Assembly (NCBI GenBank): GCA_902782395.1
Contig: CACZNF010000002.1
Location: 1 to 20,118, forward strand
From: an uncultured Erysipelotrichaceae bacterium
GTDB taxonomy: Bacteria > Bacillota_I > Bacilli_A > RFN20 > CAG-826
Direction of reading: 5' to 3'
Length of the DNA: 20,118 bases
The notes under the pieces were generated by a model. That model did no database searches, was not told the DNA's origin, and saw nothing but the letters and a program-made list of their open reading frames with translations. Shown here one piece after another: positions 1 to 6,351 of this stretch (position 1 is its first letter; each line of letters opens with the position of its first letter). Made by a program: the position numbers and the translations under genes.

Positions 1-113
1 TTAGCAACCATCTTTCTCATCGCAGTTTTATTTAATAAAATATCTAAAACTTGGTATAAATTGTTTTCATCAATGAAATAGTTGCCTGGTCTTAATTCTG
101 TAACATTAACCAT
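1..113 (-). CDS. efp: Elongation factor P, N-terminal fragment (cut by window edge)
   Basis: Translating the minus strand from the ATG at 113 gives 37 codons that run off the window without a stop. They contain an LRPGNYF segment, then NLYQVLDILLNKTAMRKMVA. This matches the N-terminal KOW-like domain of EF-P, where LRPG, then YxVL, then a lysine-containing loop before the first strands are typical. EF-P binds between the P and E sites of the ribosome and relieves stalling at polyproline stretches. The start is supported by an AAGGAA Shine-Dalgarno sequence about 10 bases upstream and by a good promoter at 150-177. Only the first fifth of the protein is visible, so the modified-loop residue cannot be judged in full context. 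The identification rests on this short stretch. Confidence 0.8.
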   Translation of the reverse strand, partial: MVNVTELRPGNYFIDENNLYQVLDILLNKTAMRKMVA

Positions 114-145
114 ATAATTTAACTTTCCTTTCAATAAAATTCCTT

Positions 146-165
146 GAATATTATATCAAATATTC
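146..165. repeat. AT-rich inverted repeat overlapping the efp promoter
   Basis: GAATATT at 146-152 and AATATTC at 159-165 are perfect 7-base inverted arms around a 6-base centre. The repeat covers the -10 box of the proposed efp promoter and lies directly after the stop codons of the upstream hydrolase gene. It could be an operator or a weak RNA hairpin. It has no T-tract, so it is not called a terminator. Confidence 0.35.
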
Positions 166-177
166 ATTATTTGACAA
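150..177 (-). promoter_or_regulatory. Sigma-A type promoter for efp
   Basis: On the minus strand TTGTCA (172-177, one mismatch to TTGACA) is followed after 16 bases by a perfect TATAAT (150-155). The -10 box is preceded by TGA, giving an extended -10. Transcription would start near 143, about 30 bases before the efp ATG at 113. The -35 box lies inside the last codons of the upstream hydrolase gene. Confidence 0.6.
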
Positions 178-805
178 ATGGATTTACTCTTCTCTCTATG
201 CTTAGAGTAGAAGATGGGCCATGTCCCCCATAGATTTTGGTCTCATCTGGAAGGGCTAATATCTTCGCCATTGAGTTATTAAATTCTCTTGGCATCGCGC
301 TTGGTAAATCGCTTCTACCAATCCCATGCATAATAATGAAATCACCAGCGAAAAGTACTTCGCTTTCTTTTAAGTAAAAACACACTGAACCTGAAGTGTG
401 ATAAGGGACGGCAATTACTTTAATATCTTCACTTAATAAGTGAAGAACTTCGTTATCCGCTAAGGTGATTGCTTTGCTTTTGACGATACCATTTTCCCCT
501 AAAAAATCAGCGCAATTAGCGTATGTATCAGTGAGTTTATCTTCATCATCAAAACCGATGTATAAAGGCACGTTGAATGTCTTAACTAATAAGTCTACTC
601 CACGCATGTGATCGATATGACCGTGTGTTAAAAGAACAGCTTTAAGGTTAAGCTTATTTTTCTTTATATAATTAACGATTCCTGGATATTCTTTAGAAGG
701 ATCGATGACTACACAGTTGTTCTCTTGGTCACACAAAAGAAAGGTGTTAGCGAATAAACCATCATCTTCTTCGTATATGAATGGAACAACCTTAATCATA
801 AGCAC
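167..805 (-). CDS. Metallo-beta-lactamase-fold hydrolase, glyoxalase II-like (YqgX type)
   Basis: A 212-residue cytosolic protein with the full metal-binding set of the glyoxalase II branch of the metallo-beta-lactamase superfamily. H61, H63, D65 and H66 form the THGHIDH motif, and H136 (YHTSGS), D155 (AGD) and H195 (GGHGP) complete the site. The IGRSDLP segment and the GHGP...NPF ending are typical of YqgX/YcbL-like enzymes, which hydrolyse thioesters such as hydroxyacyl-thiol adducts. The exact substrate cannot be read from sequence. The start is uncertain. GTG at 805 immediately follows the T-tract of the rpmG terminator, ATG at 799 is two codons later, and neither has a clear Shine-Dalgarno sequence. 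It ends with tandem TAA/TGA stops. Expression may depend on readthrough of the rpmG terminator or on an unseen promoter. Confidence 0.85.
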   Translation of the reverse strand: MLMIKVVPFIYEEDDGLFANTFLLCDQENNCVVIDPSKEYPGIVNYIKKNKLNLKAVLLTHGHIDHMRGVDLLVKTFNVPLYIGFDDEDKLTDTYANCADFLGENGIVKSKAITLADNEVLHLLSEDIKVIAVPYHTSGSVCFYLKESEVLFAGDFIIMHGIGRSDLPSAMPREFNNSMAKILALPDETKIYGGHGPSSTLSIERRVNPFVK

Positions 806-827
806 AAAAAAATAGGCATAGCCTATT
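806..827 (-). terminator. Intrinsic terminator after rpmG
   Basis: On the minus strand AATAGGC (827-821), a 3-base loop and GCCTATT (817-811) form a 7-bp stem, followed by a run of Ts to 806. The rpmG stop codon is at 826-828, so the stem begins within it. The next base after the T-tract is the GTG start candidate of the hydrolase gene. The small loop makes it a modest hairpin. Confidence 0.6.
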
Positions 828-993
828 ATTTCTTTTTCTCACGATGGAGAGTAACTTTTTTGCAACGTGGGCAATACTTCTTTAATTCTAAACGATCAGC
901 GTGTTTCTTTTTATTTTTAGAAGTGAGGTAATTTTCCTCGCCACATTCTGTGCATTTAAGTGTTAATGAGATTCTATCATCTTTGCTTGCCAT
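826..993 (-). CDS. rpmG: 50S ribosomal protein L33
   Basis: A 55-residue basic protein of the large ribosomal subunit. It has the two CxxC pairs of the zinc-binding form of L33, KCTECGEE and KYCPRCKK, with the family's lysine-rich middle and the ending [11 protein letters not shown]. The frame stays open to 1050, but the real start is the ATG at 993. A strong GAAGGAGA Shine-Dalgarno sequence lies about 7 bases upstream, and the protein then has the usual L33 length. A promoter (1023-1050) and an intrinsic terminator (806-827) suggest it can be transcribed as a single-gene unit, diverging from ispG. Bacilli often carry both zinc and non-zinc L33 paralogues; this is the four-cysteine type. Confidence 0.95.
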   Translation of the reverse strand: MASKDDRISLTLKCTECGEENYLTSKNKKKHADRLELKKYCPRCKKVTLHREKKK

Positions 994-1022
994 TTGATTT
1001 TCTCCTTCAAAGTCGCTTAAAT

Positions 1023-1050
1023 ATCTTACCACAGGTAAAATATAATGCAA
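1023..1050 (-). promoter_or_regulatory. Promoter for rpmG
   Basis: On the minus strand TTGCAT (1045-1050) is followed after 16 bases by TAAGAT (1023-1028). Each box has four or five of the six sigma-A consensus bases. The start would fall near 1016, about 23 bases before the rpmG ATG, leaving room for the Shine-Dalgarno sequence. Confidence 0.5.
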
Positions 1051-1076
1051 ATATATTTTTTATGAATAAACTAGGT

Positions 1077-1082
1077 TATAAT
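1077..1082 (+). promoter_or_regulatory. TATAAT -10 box directly upstream of ispG
   Basis: A perfect TATAAT ends 8 bases before the ispG ATG at 1091, and no Shine-Dalgarno-like sequence lies between. The -35 region around 1054-1059 is only T-rich. If used, transcription would begin at or within a base or two of the start codon, giving a leaderless mRNA. Confidence 0.45.
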
Positions 1083-1090
1083 ATCGGCGT

Positions 1091-2140
1091 ATGAAAAGAA
1101 CAGAAACCAAACAAGTGAAAATTGGCCGTCTTACAATAGGCGGACAGAATAAAGTTTTAATTCAATCCATGTGTAAGCATAAGACTTCACACATCGATGA
1201 AGTTGTTAAAGAAATTAACGAATGCGCAGCATTAGGTGCTGATATGATGCGTTTATCAGTTTTAGATGAAGAAGACGCTCAAGCTTTTAAGGAAATTAAG
1301 AAGCAAGTAAAGATTCCTCTTATCGCCGATATTCACTTCAATCCAGATTTTGCTATTATGGCCATCAAAAATGGCGTCAGTAAAATTAGACTTAATCCTG
1401 GAAACATTAATGATGAGGCAAAGATTAAGGAAATCGTTGAACTGGCGAAAAAGAAGAACGTCGCTATTCGAGTGGGCGCTAACTCAGGTTCTGTTAACGC
1501 TGAAATTGATCGTTTTGATATTCCTTTATCTCATAAGCTAGTGCTTTCCGTTAAAAAGCATATTGATTTATTAGAAAAATATGACTTCCACAACATAGTT
1601 GTGTCGCTTAAAGCTAGCAATGTTAAGGAAACAATCGATGCCTATCGTCTCGCTAGCGAATTATTCTCATATCCACTGCATATTGGCTTAACCGAAGCGG
1701 GTCCTTTGGATATTTCCTTAATTAGAAGCACCGCTGCTTTATCACCTCTTCTTTTAGAAGGCATTGGTGACACTATCAGAATTTCCATTACCGGAAGAGC
1801 GCAAGATGAAGTCATTGCCGCGAAACGTTTGCTTCACGACTGTGGTTTATACGATAATTATCCTACATTAGTGTCTTGTCCAACATGTGGTAGAACACAA
1901 GTCAATGTTCAAGAGTTAGGTAAAAAAGTATTTAAGTATTTAGAAGATAACAATATTAATCTTCACGTTGCCTGTATGGGCTGTGTAGTCAACGGACCGG
2001 GCGAGGCTAAAGGCGCGGACATCGGCATTGCCGGTGGTAAAGGTCAATATGTCATCTTCAGAAAAGGCGAAGTCATAAAAAAAGTGCCAGAAGCTGAAGC
2101 TTATGACGCTTTAATTGAAGAAATAAATAAATTACGCTAG
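1091..2140 (+). CDS. ispG: 4-hydroxy-3-methylbut-2-en-1-yl diphosphate synthase (flavodoxin/ferredoxin)
   Basis: A 349-residue cytosolic iron-sulfur enzyme of the MEP isoprenoid pathway. It reductively converts methylerythritol cyclodiphosphate to HMBPP. The N-terminal half is a TIM barrel with the conserved VLIQSM start, LIADIHF, KIRLNPGNI and IRVGANSGS. The C-terminal domain carries the [4Fe-4S] ligands C263 and C266 (SCPTCGRT), C298 (MGCVVNGPGEA) and E305. The length is that of the short bacterial form. The N-terminus (KRTETKQVKIGRLTIGG) aligns with the usual family start, which supports the ATG at 1091 despite the missing Shine-Dalgarno sequence. It is the only plus-strand gene here. Its last 9 bases overlap the end of nfo, and a likely terminator lies inside nfo at 2174-2214. 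The cell therefore probably makes isoprenoids by the MEP route. Confidence 0.96.
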   Translation: MKRTETKQVKIGRLTIGGQNKVLIQSMCKHKTSHIDEVVKEINECAALGADMMRLSVLDEEDAQAFKEIKKQVKIPLIADIHFNPDFAIMAIKNGVSKIRLNPGNINDEAKIKEIVELAKKKNVAIRVGANSGSVNAEIDRFDIPLSHKLVLSVKKHIDLLEKYDFHNIVVSLKASNVKETIDAYRLASELFSYPLHIGLTEAGPLDISLIRSTAALSPLLLEGIGDTIRISITGRAQDEVIAAKRLLHDCGLYDNYPTLVSCPTCGRTQVNVQELGKKVFKYLEDNNINLHVACMGCVVNGPGEAKGADIGIAGGKGQYVIFRKGEVIKKVPEAEAYDALIEEINKLR

Positions 2141-3022
2141 ATATTTGTCTTTCCAGCCATCAATGAATTTCTCGTCCCTTAACATTCTGATTTCATCAGA
2201 GTAAGGGGCTTTTTCATTAATGTAAGGTGTTTCTAAAATCTTGGGAATGTTTCTTAATAATGGATGATTAGCAATTTTGCATAAGGCTTCAAAGCCGATT
2301 TCGCCATAGCCAATGTTCTCATGACGATCTTTATGCGCACCTCTAATATTCTTTGAATCATTAAGATGGACCACTAAAAGGCGGTCTAGACCGATGATTC
2401 TATCAAACTCGGCTAATAATTCATCTGGATCGTTTACGTTGTAGCCTGCGTCATGAACGTGACATGTATCAAGGCAAACACCTAAACGGTTTGAATACTT
2501 ACATGTATCAAGAATCTTTTTGACGTCTTCAAAGCAAGTACCAATCTCAGAACCTTTACCTGCCATAGTCTCTATGGCAATCATCACATCAGTACCGTCT
2601 TGAGAAAGAACGATGTCTAAGTTCTCTGCTAAAGTCTTAATAGCTTCTTCAGCACCTAAGCCTAAATGGTTGCCTGGATGTAAGACAATCATCTTAGCGC
2701 CAAAGGCGGCTGTTCTTCTTAATTCATTAATTAATGTCTTATTAGTGAGTTCTAATAAATCAGGACGGTTCTTATTAGCAGGATTAATAATATATGGAGC
2801 ATGGACGACAATATGATTTTCATCAAAGCCTTGCTCTTTGAGCAAAGCACGTCCTTCTTCAATCTTTAATTCGCTTAATGGCTTACGATAAGAGTTTTGT
2901 GGAGCGCCAGTATAAAACATAAAAGCTGTTGCGCCATAGCTCAAAGCTTCTTTAACGCTACCTAAATAGTAATCAGGAGCGTTCATACCAACGTGAGAAC
3001 CAATTAATAAATCTTTTGCCAT
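2132..3022 (-). CDS. nfo: Endonuclease IV (AP endonuclease)
   Basis: A 296-residue enzyme of base-excision repair that cuts the backbone 5' of abasic sites. All nine trinuclear zinc ligands of the family are present by motif: H74 (HAPY), H115 (LHPGNH), E151 (ETMAGKG), D185 and H188 (CLDTCH), H219 (VVHLND), D232 and H234 (KDRHENIG) and E264 (LETPY). The ATG at 3022 is taken as the start because the protein then begins MAKDLLIGSHVGMNAP, the normal family N-terminus. This ATG has no Shine-Dalgarno sequence. A perfect 37-bp tandem duplication (2987-3060) supplies a second upstream copy of the start at 3059, right after the cyclophilin stop, but that copy is out of frame and stops after 28 codons. 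A TTG at 3040 is also in frame. Translation efficiency of this copy is therefore doubtful unless the duplication is an assembly artefact. Confidence 0.93.
   Translation of the reverse strand: MAKDLLIGSHVGMNAPDYYLGSVKEALSYGATAFMFYTGAPQNSYRKPLSELKIEEGRALLKEQGFDENHIVVHAPYIINPANKNRPDLLELTNKTLINELRRTAAFGAKMIVLHPGNHLGLGAEEAIKTLAENLDIVLSQDGTDVMIAIETMAGKGSEIGTCFEDVKKILDTCKYSNRLGVCLDTCHVHDAGYNVNDPDELLAEFDRIIGLDRLLVVHLNDSKNIRGAHKDRHENIGYGEIGFEALCKIANHPLLRNIPKILETPYINEKAPYSDEIRMLRDEKFIDGWKDKYLA
2174..2214 (+). terminator. Probable ispG terminator, inside the nfo coding region
   Basis: On the plus strand the outer arms GTCCCTTA (2174-2181) and TAAGGGGC (2202-2209, one G-T pair) enclose an inner stem TCTGA (2086+100 to 2190) paired with TCAGA (2196-2200). 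Five Ts follow at 2210-2214. The inner left arm is at 2186-2190. The structure lies 34 bases past the ispG stop and inside the C-terminal codons of the convergent nfo gene. Confidence 0.55.
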
Positions 3023-3059
3023 AACCAACGTGAGAACCAATTAATAAATCTTTTGCCAT
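2973..3059 (-). other. Out-of-frame upstream ORF created by the duplication at the nfo start
   Basis: The ATG at 3059 follows the cyclophilin stop by one base (TAATATG), the position where a coupled nfo start would be expected. Because the duplicated unit is 37 bases long, this ATG reads 12 normal Nfo residues (MAKDLLIGSHVG) and then shifts frame. It ends at a TGA at 2973-2975 after 28 residues. It overlaps the functional nfo start at 3022. No function is proposed. Confidence 0.5.
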
Positions 3060-3060
3060 A
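2987..3060. repeat. Perfect 37-bp tandem duplication across the nfo start
   Basis: Positions 2987-3023 and 3024-3060 are identical, 37 of 37 bases, each containing one copy of the nfo start codon and its first 12 codons. The length is not a multiple of three, so the two copies are in different frames. Perfect identity suggests a very recent slippage event or an assembly artefact. Confidence 0.95.
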
Positions 3061-3537
3061 TTATTTCTCAATTCTAATATCTTTAATACTAACGGTTTCT
3101 AAAGGTCTATCGTTTGGACTTGTTCTCACTGATGCAATAGCATCAACGACTTCGATACCTTTAGTAACATGACCAAAAGCCGCATATTGCCCGTCTAAGA
3201 ATTCCCCATCCTTATGCATGATGAAGAATTGACTACCGGCAGAATCTGGATTCATTGCTCTAGCCATGGAAATAACGCCTCTCTTATGAGAAATAGGATT
3301 GTTAACGCCATTAGCGGCAAATTCACCCTTGATGCAATAGCCAGGACCACCTGTGCCATTACCTTTTGGGCAACCACCTTGAATCATAAAACCTTTAATG
3401 ACTCTATGGAATGTTAAGCCCTTATAAAAGCCTTTATCTGCGAGTTTTACAAAGTTCTCAACAGTAATAGGCGCCGCTTCTTTATCTAATTCAACTTCAA
3501 TGGTGCCAAATTTGTTGATTTCAATAATTGCTTTCAT
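3061..3537 (-). CDS. Cyclophilin-type peptidyl-prolyl cis-trans isomerase
   Basis: A 158-residue single-domain cyclophilin without signal peptide, so a cytosolic folding catalyst that interconverts cis and trans prolyl bonds. Visible family motifs are [13 protein letters not shown] (43-55, with catalytic R45), [15 protein letters not shown] (99-106) and [11 protein letters not shown] (114-124). The length is typical for small bacterial cyclophilins. The ATG at 3537 has a strong AAGGAGATA Shine-Dalgarno sequence. It lies 47 bases after the Nif3-like gene and one base before the upstream copy of the nfo ATG, so it probably sits in the same transcript as both. PpiA and PpiB cannot be separated by name from sequence alone. 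Confidence 0.93.
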   Translation of the reverse strand: MKAIIEINKFGTIEVELDKEAAPITVENFVKLADKGFYKGLTFHRVIKGFMIQGGCPKGNGTGGPGYCIKGEFAANGVNNPISHKRGVISMARAMNPDSAGSQFFIMHKDGEFLDGQYAAFGHVTKGIEVVDAIASVRTSPNDRPLETVSIKDIRIEK

Positions 3538-3584
3538 TTTTAAGTATCTCCTTATATCAAAGATATATATTTACTAACTATTTA

Positions 3585-4358
3585 CTATAAAATTACTTCA
3601 GGCATTTCCTCGTGATCCACCATTAAAACGTTCAATGTTGGGTCAATTTCCAAGAGAATTTTCTTCATTTGTGGCATAAAAATCTTCTCCACTTCGTGAG
3701 GAACATCTAAGTAATTAAAGTGCTCGTTGACGATAGCGCGTCTCACATGGTGAGGAGCGTCACCTGATATATAAATATCACAGCCTTCGTCTCTTGCAAT
3801 AAACCAATCACGAGAACCACCGCCACCGACAATGCCGACTTTCTTAATATTTGGATTGCCTTCCTTAATTAACAAACCATAATCGACATCTAGTTTTGCT
3901 TTAGCAAACTTAGCGAATTCATCAATAGGCATGGCCTTATCGAGTTCGCCGATACGCATGCAATAGTCTTTTTCTTTTGGGCAATAGACGTTTTGTAAGC
4001 TTAAAGCTTCCGCTAAAGCGTCGTTCATACCATCTTTGCCACTATCGAAGTTTGTATGCATGCTATAGACTGGTACGCCTAGGGCGTCAATTTCATTAGA
4101 GAGCTGCTCTTTTAACTTATCCCATTTGAAAACCTTGGCTTTTGTGCCATAGATAAATGGATGATGCGTGATAATGATATCTGGTTTATTTTCCTTTATT
4201 AAAGGAAGCACTTGATAATCAAAGTCTAAACAAAGAAGGACATTATGTACTTCTTCTGGTAGTTTACCAGTCATAAGACCAACGTGGTCATGATAAAATT
4301 TCGCATAGCGTTTTGGGAAACGTTTGGAAAGTTTTAAAAGAAGTTTCTTTGTGTTCAT
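3585..4358 (-). CDS. Nif3-like dinuclear metal-centre protein (YqfO/YbgI family)
   Basis: A 257-residue protein of the Nif3 family, which builds a two-metal site and is annotated variously as a GTP cyclohydrolase 1 type 2 homologue. Its cellular role is unsettled. Motifs seen: HDHVGLMTG near residue 23 (family WDNVGLxxG), ITHHPFIYG with H65 and H66, MHTNFDSGKDGMNDALAE (100-117), VGGGGSRD, GDAPHH, and DVPHEVEKI with a late His/Glu pair. The length is that of the short form, without the extra PII-like insert of Bacillus YqfO. The ATG overlaps the trmK stop (ATGA) and has a GGAGAG Shine-Dalgarno sequence. The neighbourhood rpoD-trmK-nif3 is conserved in Firmicutes, which supports the call. Confidence 0.88.
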   Translation of the reverse strand: MNTKKLLLKLSKRFPKRYAKFYHDHVGLMTGKLPEEVHNVLLCLDFDYQVLPLIKENKPDIIITHHPFIYGTKAKVFKWDKLKEQLSNEIDALGVPVYSMHTNFDSGKDGMNDALAEALSLQNVYCPKEKDYCMRIGELDKAMPIDEFAKFAKAKLDVDYGLLIKEGNPNIKKVGIVGGGGSRDWFIARDEGCDIYISGDAPHHVRRAIVNEHFNYLDVPHEVEKIFMPQMKKILLEIDPTLNVLMVDHEEMPEVIL

Positions 4359-5017
4359 AAATATCTCTCCAATTTATGTTTTTCCGCGTTTAATATGTCG
4401 ATTCTTGCTTGTGGAAGATTACCACTAGCGATGATGTTATCAATCTCGCTTATGCGAGTTTGATATTTTTCTTTAAATGTCGCTGATTTCTCACGTCTTA
4501 AGATTGGCCCAAATTCTAAGTCTTCTTCACCAATAATGGCTTGGTCCGCTCTCACGAACTTAATGATTTCATAGAAAATGCCGTCTTCTTTGACGATCTT
4601 TTCATCAGCGATAGCAAAGCCCATCATACAAATTTCTTTTCTTGCCATAGGCACAGCATTATGAGCGTCAATAATAATTGTTTGAACTCTCATAAGCTTT
4701 TCTGGATGAGCTTTTAAGATATTGACGATATTTAATCCACCCATGCCTGCAATAACAATGGTTCCAACATCACGAGTGATGTCTTTAATTCCATCGCTAA
4801 AAAGGGGAGTAATCTTATCGTTGACGTGATATCTAATAAGATTATTTCTTAATCTTTCAAATGGTCCTTCTTTGTTTTCAACAGCGTAGCCCTTAGTAAC
4901 GATACCGGATTCGACTAAAGCAATCATGAGTTTACCATGATCACTACCGATATCGGCTACTACTGAATGAGGAACCATATCATGAATGATACGCAAGCGT
5001 TTGGATAGTTTAATCAT
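4355..5017 (-). CDS. trmK: tRNA (adenine(22)-N(1))-methyltransferase
   Basis: A 220-residue class I SAM-dependent methyltransferase of the TrmK (COG2384) family, which methylates N1 of A22 in tRNA D-loops. The SAM-binding motif VADIGSDHGKL is at 20-30 and the family-specific IVIAGMGGLNI at 87-97. The C-terminal part (about 160-220) looks helical, as expected for the coiled-coil domain of the family. The start ATG overlaps the rpoD stop codon by one base (TAATG), with an AAGGAAA Shine-Dalgarno sequence inside the last rpoD codons. Its own TGA stop overlaps the next gene's ATG. It is therefore translationally coupled on both sides. The gene follows the primary sigma factor gene as in Bacillus. 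Confidence 0.93.
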   Translation of the reverse strand: MIKLSKRLRIIHDMVPHSVVADIGSDHGKLMIALVESGIVTKGYAVENKEGPFERLRNNLIRYHVNDKITPLFSDGIKDITRDVGTIVIAGMGGLNIVNILKAHPEKLMRVQTIIIDAHNAVPMARKEICMMGFAIADEKIVKEDGIFYEIIKFVRADQAIIGEEDLEFGPILRREKSATFKEKYQTRISEIDNIIASGNLPQARIDILNAEKHKLERYL

Positions 5018-6318
5018 TAAAGTTTTTCCTTATAGTCACCTAAGCGTTTTGAACGTGTTGGGTGTCTGAGTTTCTTAATGGCTTTAGCTTCGATTTGACG
5101 AATTCTTTCACGAGTAACACCGAATTCACGGCCCACTTCTTCAAGAGTTCTTGGTCTATTATCGTCTAAGCCATAACGGAGTCTAATGACTCTTTCTTCT
5201 CTATCGCTTAAATCCTTGAGGATGCTATAGAGTTCTTCTTTTAAGAGTTGTCTTGTTGTGAAGTCTACTGGAGATTCACTTTCCTTATCTTCGATAAAGT
5301 CACCTAAGTGGGAATCATCTTCTTCACCAATTGGTGTTTCTAAAGAAACTGGTTCCATAGCAATACGTTGAATTTCGCGAATACGCTTTGCGCTTAATTC
5401 ACCGTTCATAGCTTCACTAATTTCTTCCGCAGTTGGTTCACGACCATAATCTTGGATGAGTTGTCTTTGGATACGTGTCATCTTGTTAATGGTTTCAACC
5501 ATGTGGACAGGAATACGAATGGTTCTGGCTTGGTCAGCAATTGCACGTGTGATAGCTTGACGAATCCACCATGTCGCATATGTAGAGAATTTATAGCCCT
5601 TTGTGTAGTCGAATTTATCTACGGCTTTCATTAAACCGAGGTTACCTTCTTGGATTAAATCCAAGAATAACATACCACGACCCACATAGTGTTTGGCAAT
5701 GTTTACGACTAAACGCAAGTTAGCGTTAATCAAAGTTTGTTTAGCTTCTTCATCACCATTTAAGATCTTCTTAGCTAAGATTGGTTCATCTTCCGCTTTT
5801 AAAAGATCATATTTACCGATTTCTTTAAGATACATCTTAACGGAGTCATTAATACGAACTTCACTGCCTAAGTAGTCGATGTCGATATCTTCTTCAGCTT
5901 CATCGCTTTCTTCAGCAAAGAAATCATCGTCTGGCTCTTCATCAAGATTCATCTTGCTTTCATCAAAATCTTCAAAATCTTCATCTTCATCTTCTTCGTC
6001 AGAGATAACTTCGATGCCATTTTCTTTGAAGAAATTGATTAAGTCAGCGATTGTGTCATCATCTAAATCAAATTGATTTAATGCATCATAAATATCGCTT
6101 TGGTCAATAATACCGGATGATTTAGCTTTCTTTAAAAGACTGTTCTTGATGTCGTCTAAAGAAAGGATTTCACCATCTTCATCGTAGATGCTTTTGACTT
6201 TCTTTTTCTTGTCGAGTTTTGGAGCGCTTGGTGCGCCTTCACTCACTTTTGGGCGGCCTCTCTTTTTTGGTTTGTCTTCTAAGACCGCTTCAGTTTTTTC
6301 TAATTTTTTTCTACCCAT
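5017..6318 (-). CDS. rpoD: RNA polymerase primary sigma factor (RpoD/SigA)
   Basis: A 433-residue housekeeping sigma factor that directs RNA polymerase to -35/-10 promoters. A region 1.1-like helical segment lies at about 52-105, and region 1.2 at 157-190 ([15 protein letters not shown]). Region 2 at 200-275 has [17 protein letters not shown] and [14 protein letters not shown]. Region 3 is at 277-350, and region 4 at 362-425 with the helix-turn-helix [20 protein letters not shown]. Two N-terminal oddities stand out. Residues 17-24 read PKKRGRPK, an AT-hook-like motif in a lysine-rich extension. Residues 107-148 are strongly acidic. The ATG at 6318 has AAAGGGG as Shine-Dalgarno sequence, placed in the loop of a small CAATG/CATTG hairpin. 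It lies 33 bases after dnaG, the classical dnaG-rpoD macromolecular-synthesis arrangement, and overlaps trmK by one base. Confidence 0.97.
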   Translation of the reverse strand: MGRKKLEKTEAVLEDKPKKRGRPKVSEGAPSAPKLDKKKKVKSIYDEDGEILSLDDIKNSLLKKAKSSGIIDQSDIYDALNQFDLDDDTIADLINFFKENGIEVISDEEDEDEDFEDFDESKMNLDEEPDDDFFAEESDEAEEDIDIDYLGSEVRINDSVKMYLKEIGKYDLLKAEDEPILAKKILNGDEEAKQTLINANLRLVVNIAKHYVGRGMLFLDLIQEGNLGLMKAVDKFDYTKGYKFSTYATWWIRQAITRAIADQARTIRIPVHMVETINKMTRIQRQLIQDYGREPTAEEISEAMNGELSAKRIREIQRIAMEPVSLETPIGEEDDSHLGDFIEDKESESPVDFTTRQLLKEELYSILKDLSDREERVIRLRYGLDDNRPRTLEEVGREFGVTRERIRQIEAKAIKKLRHPTRSKRLGDYKEKL

Positions 6319-6351
6319 AAATCAATGCCCCTTTCATTGGTTTAATTAAAA

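Noticed and set aside
2072..2107. Minus-strand terminator inside ispG to end the nfo transcript (T7 tract plus inverted repeat GTCATAA/TTATGAC)
   Set aside because: The T-tract lies inside the loop of the large repeat, and the smaller AAGC/GCTT hairpin is separated from it by several bases. The geometry does not fit a terminator.
3538..3584. Promoter for the cyclophilin gene
   Set aside because: A TGA-TATAAG box is present but overlaps the Shine-Dalgarno region, so transcripts from it would lack the ribosome site. No -35 box was seen.
5879..6076. Serine-rich plus-strand open frame opposite rpoD
   Set aside because: The serine runs are just the reverse complement of the Asp/Glu codons in the acidic part of the sigma factor.
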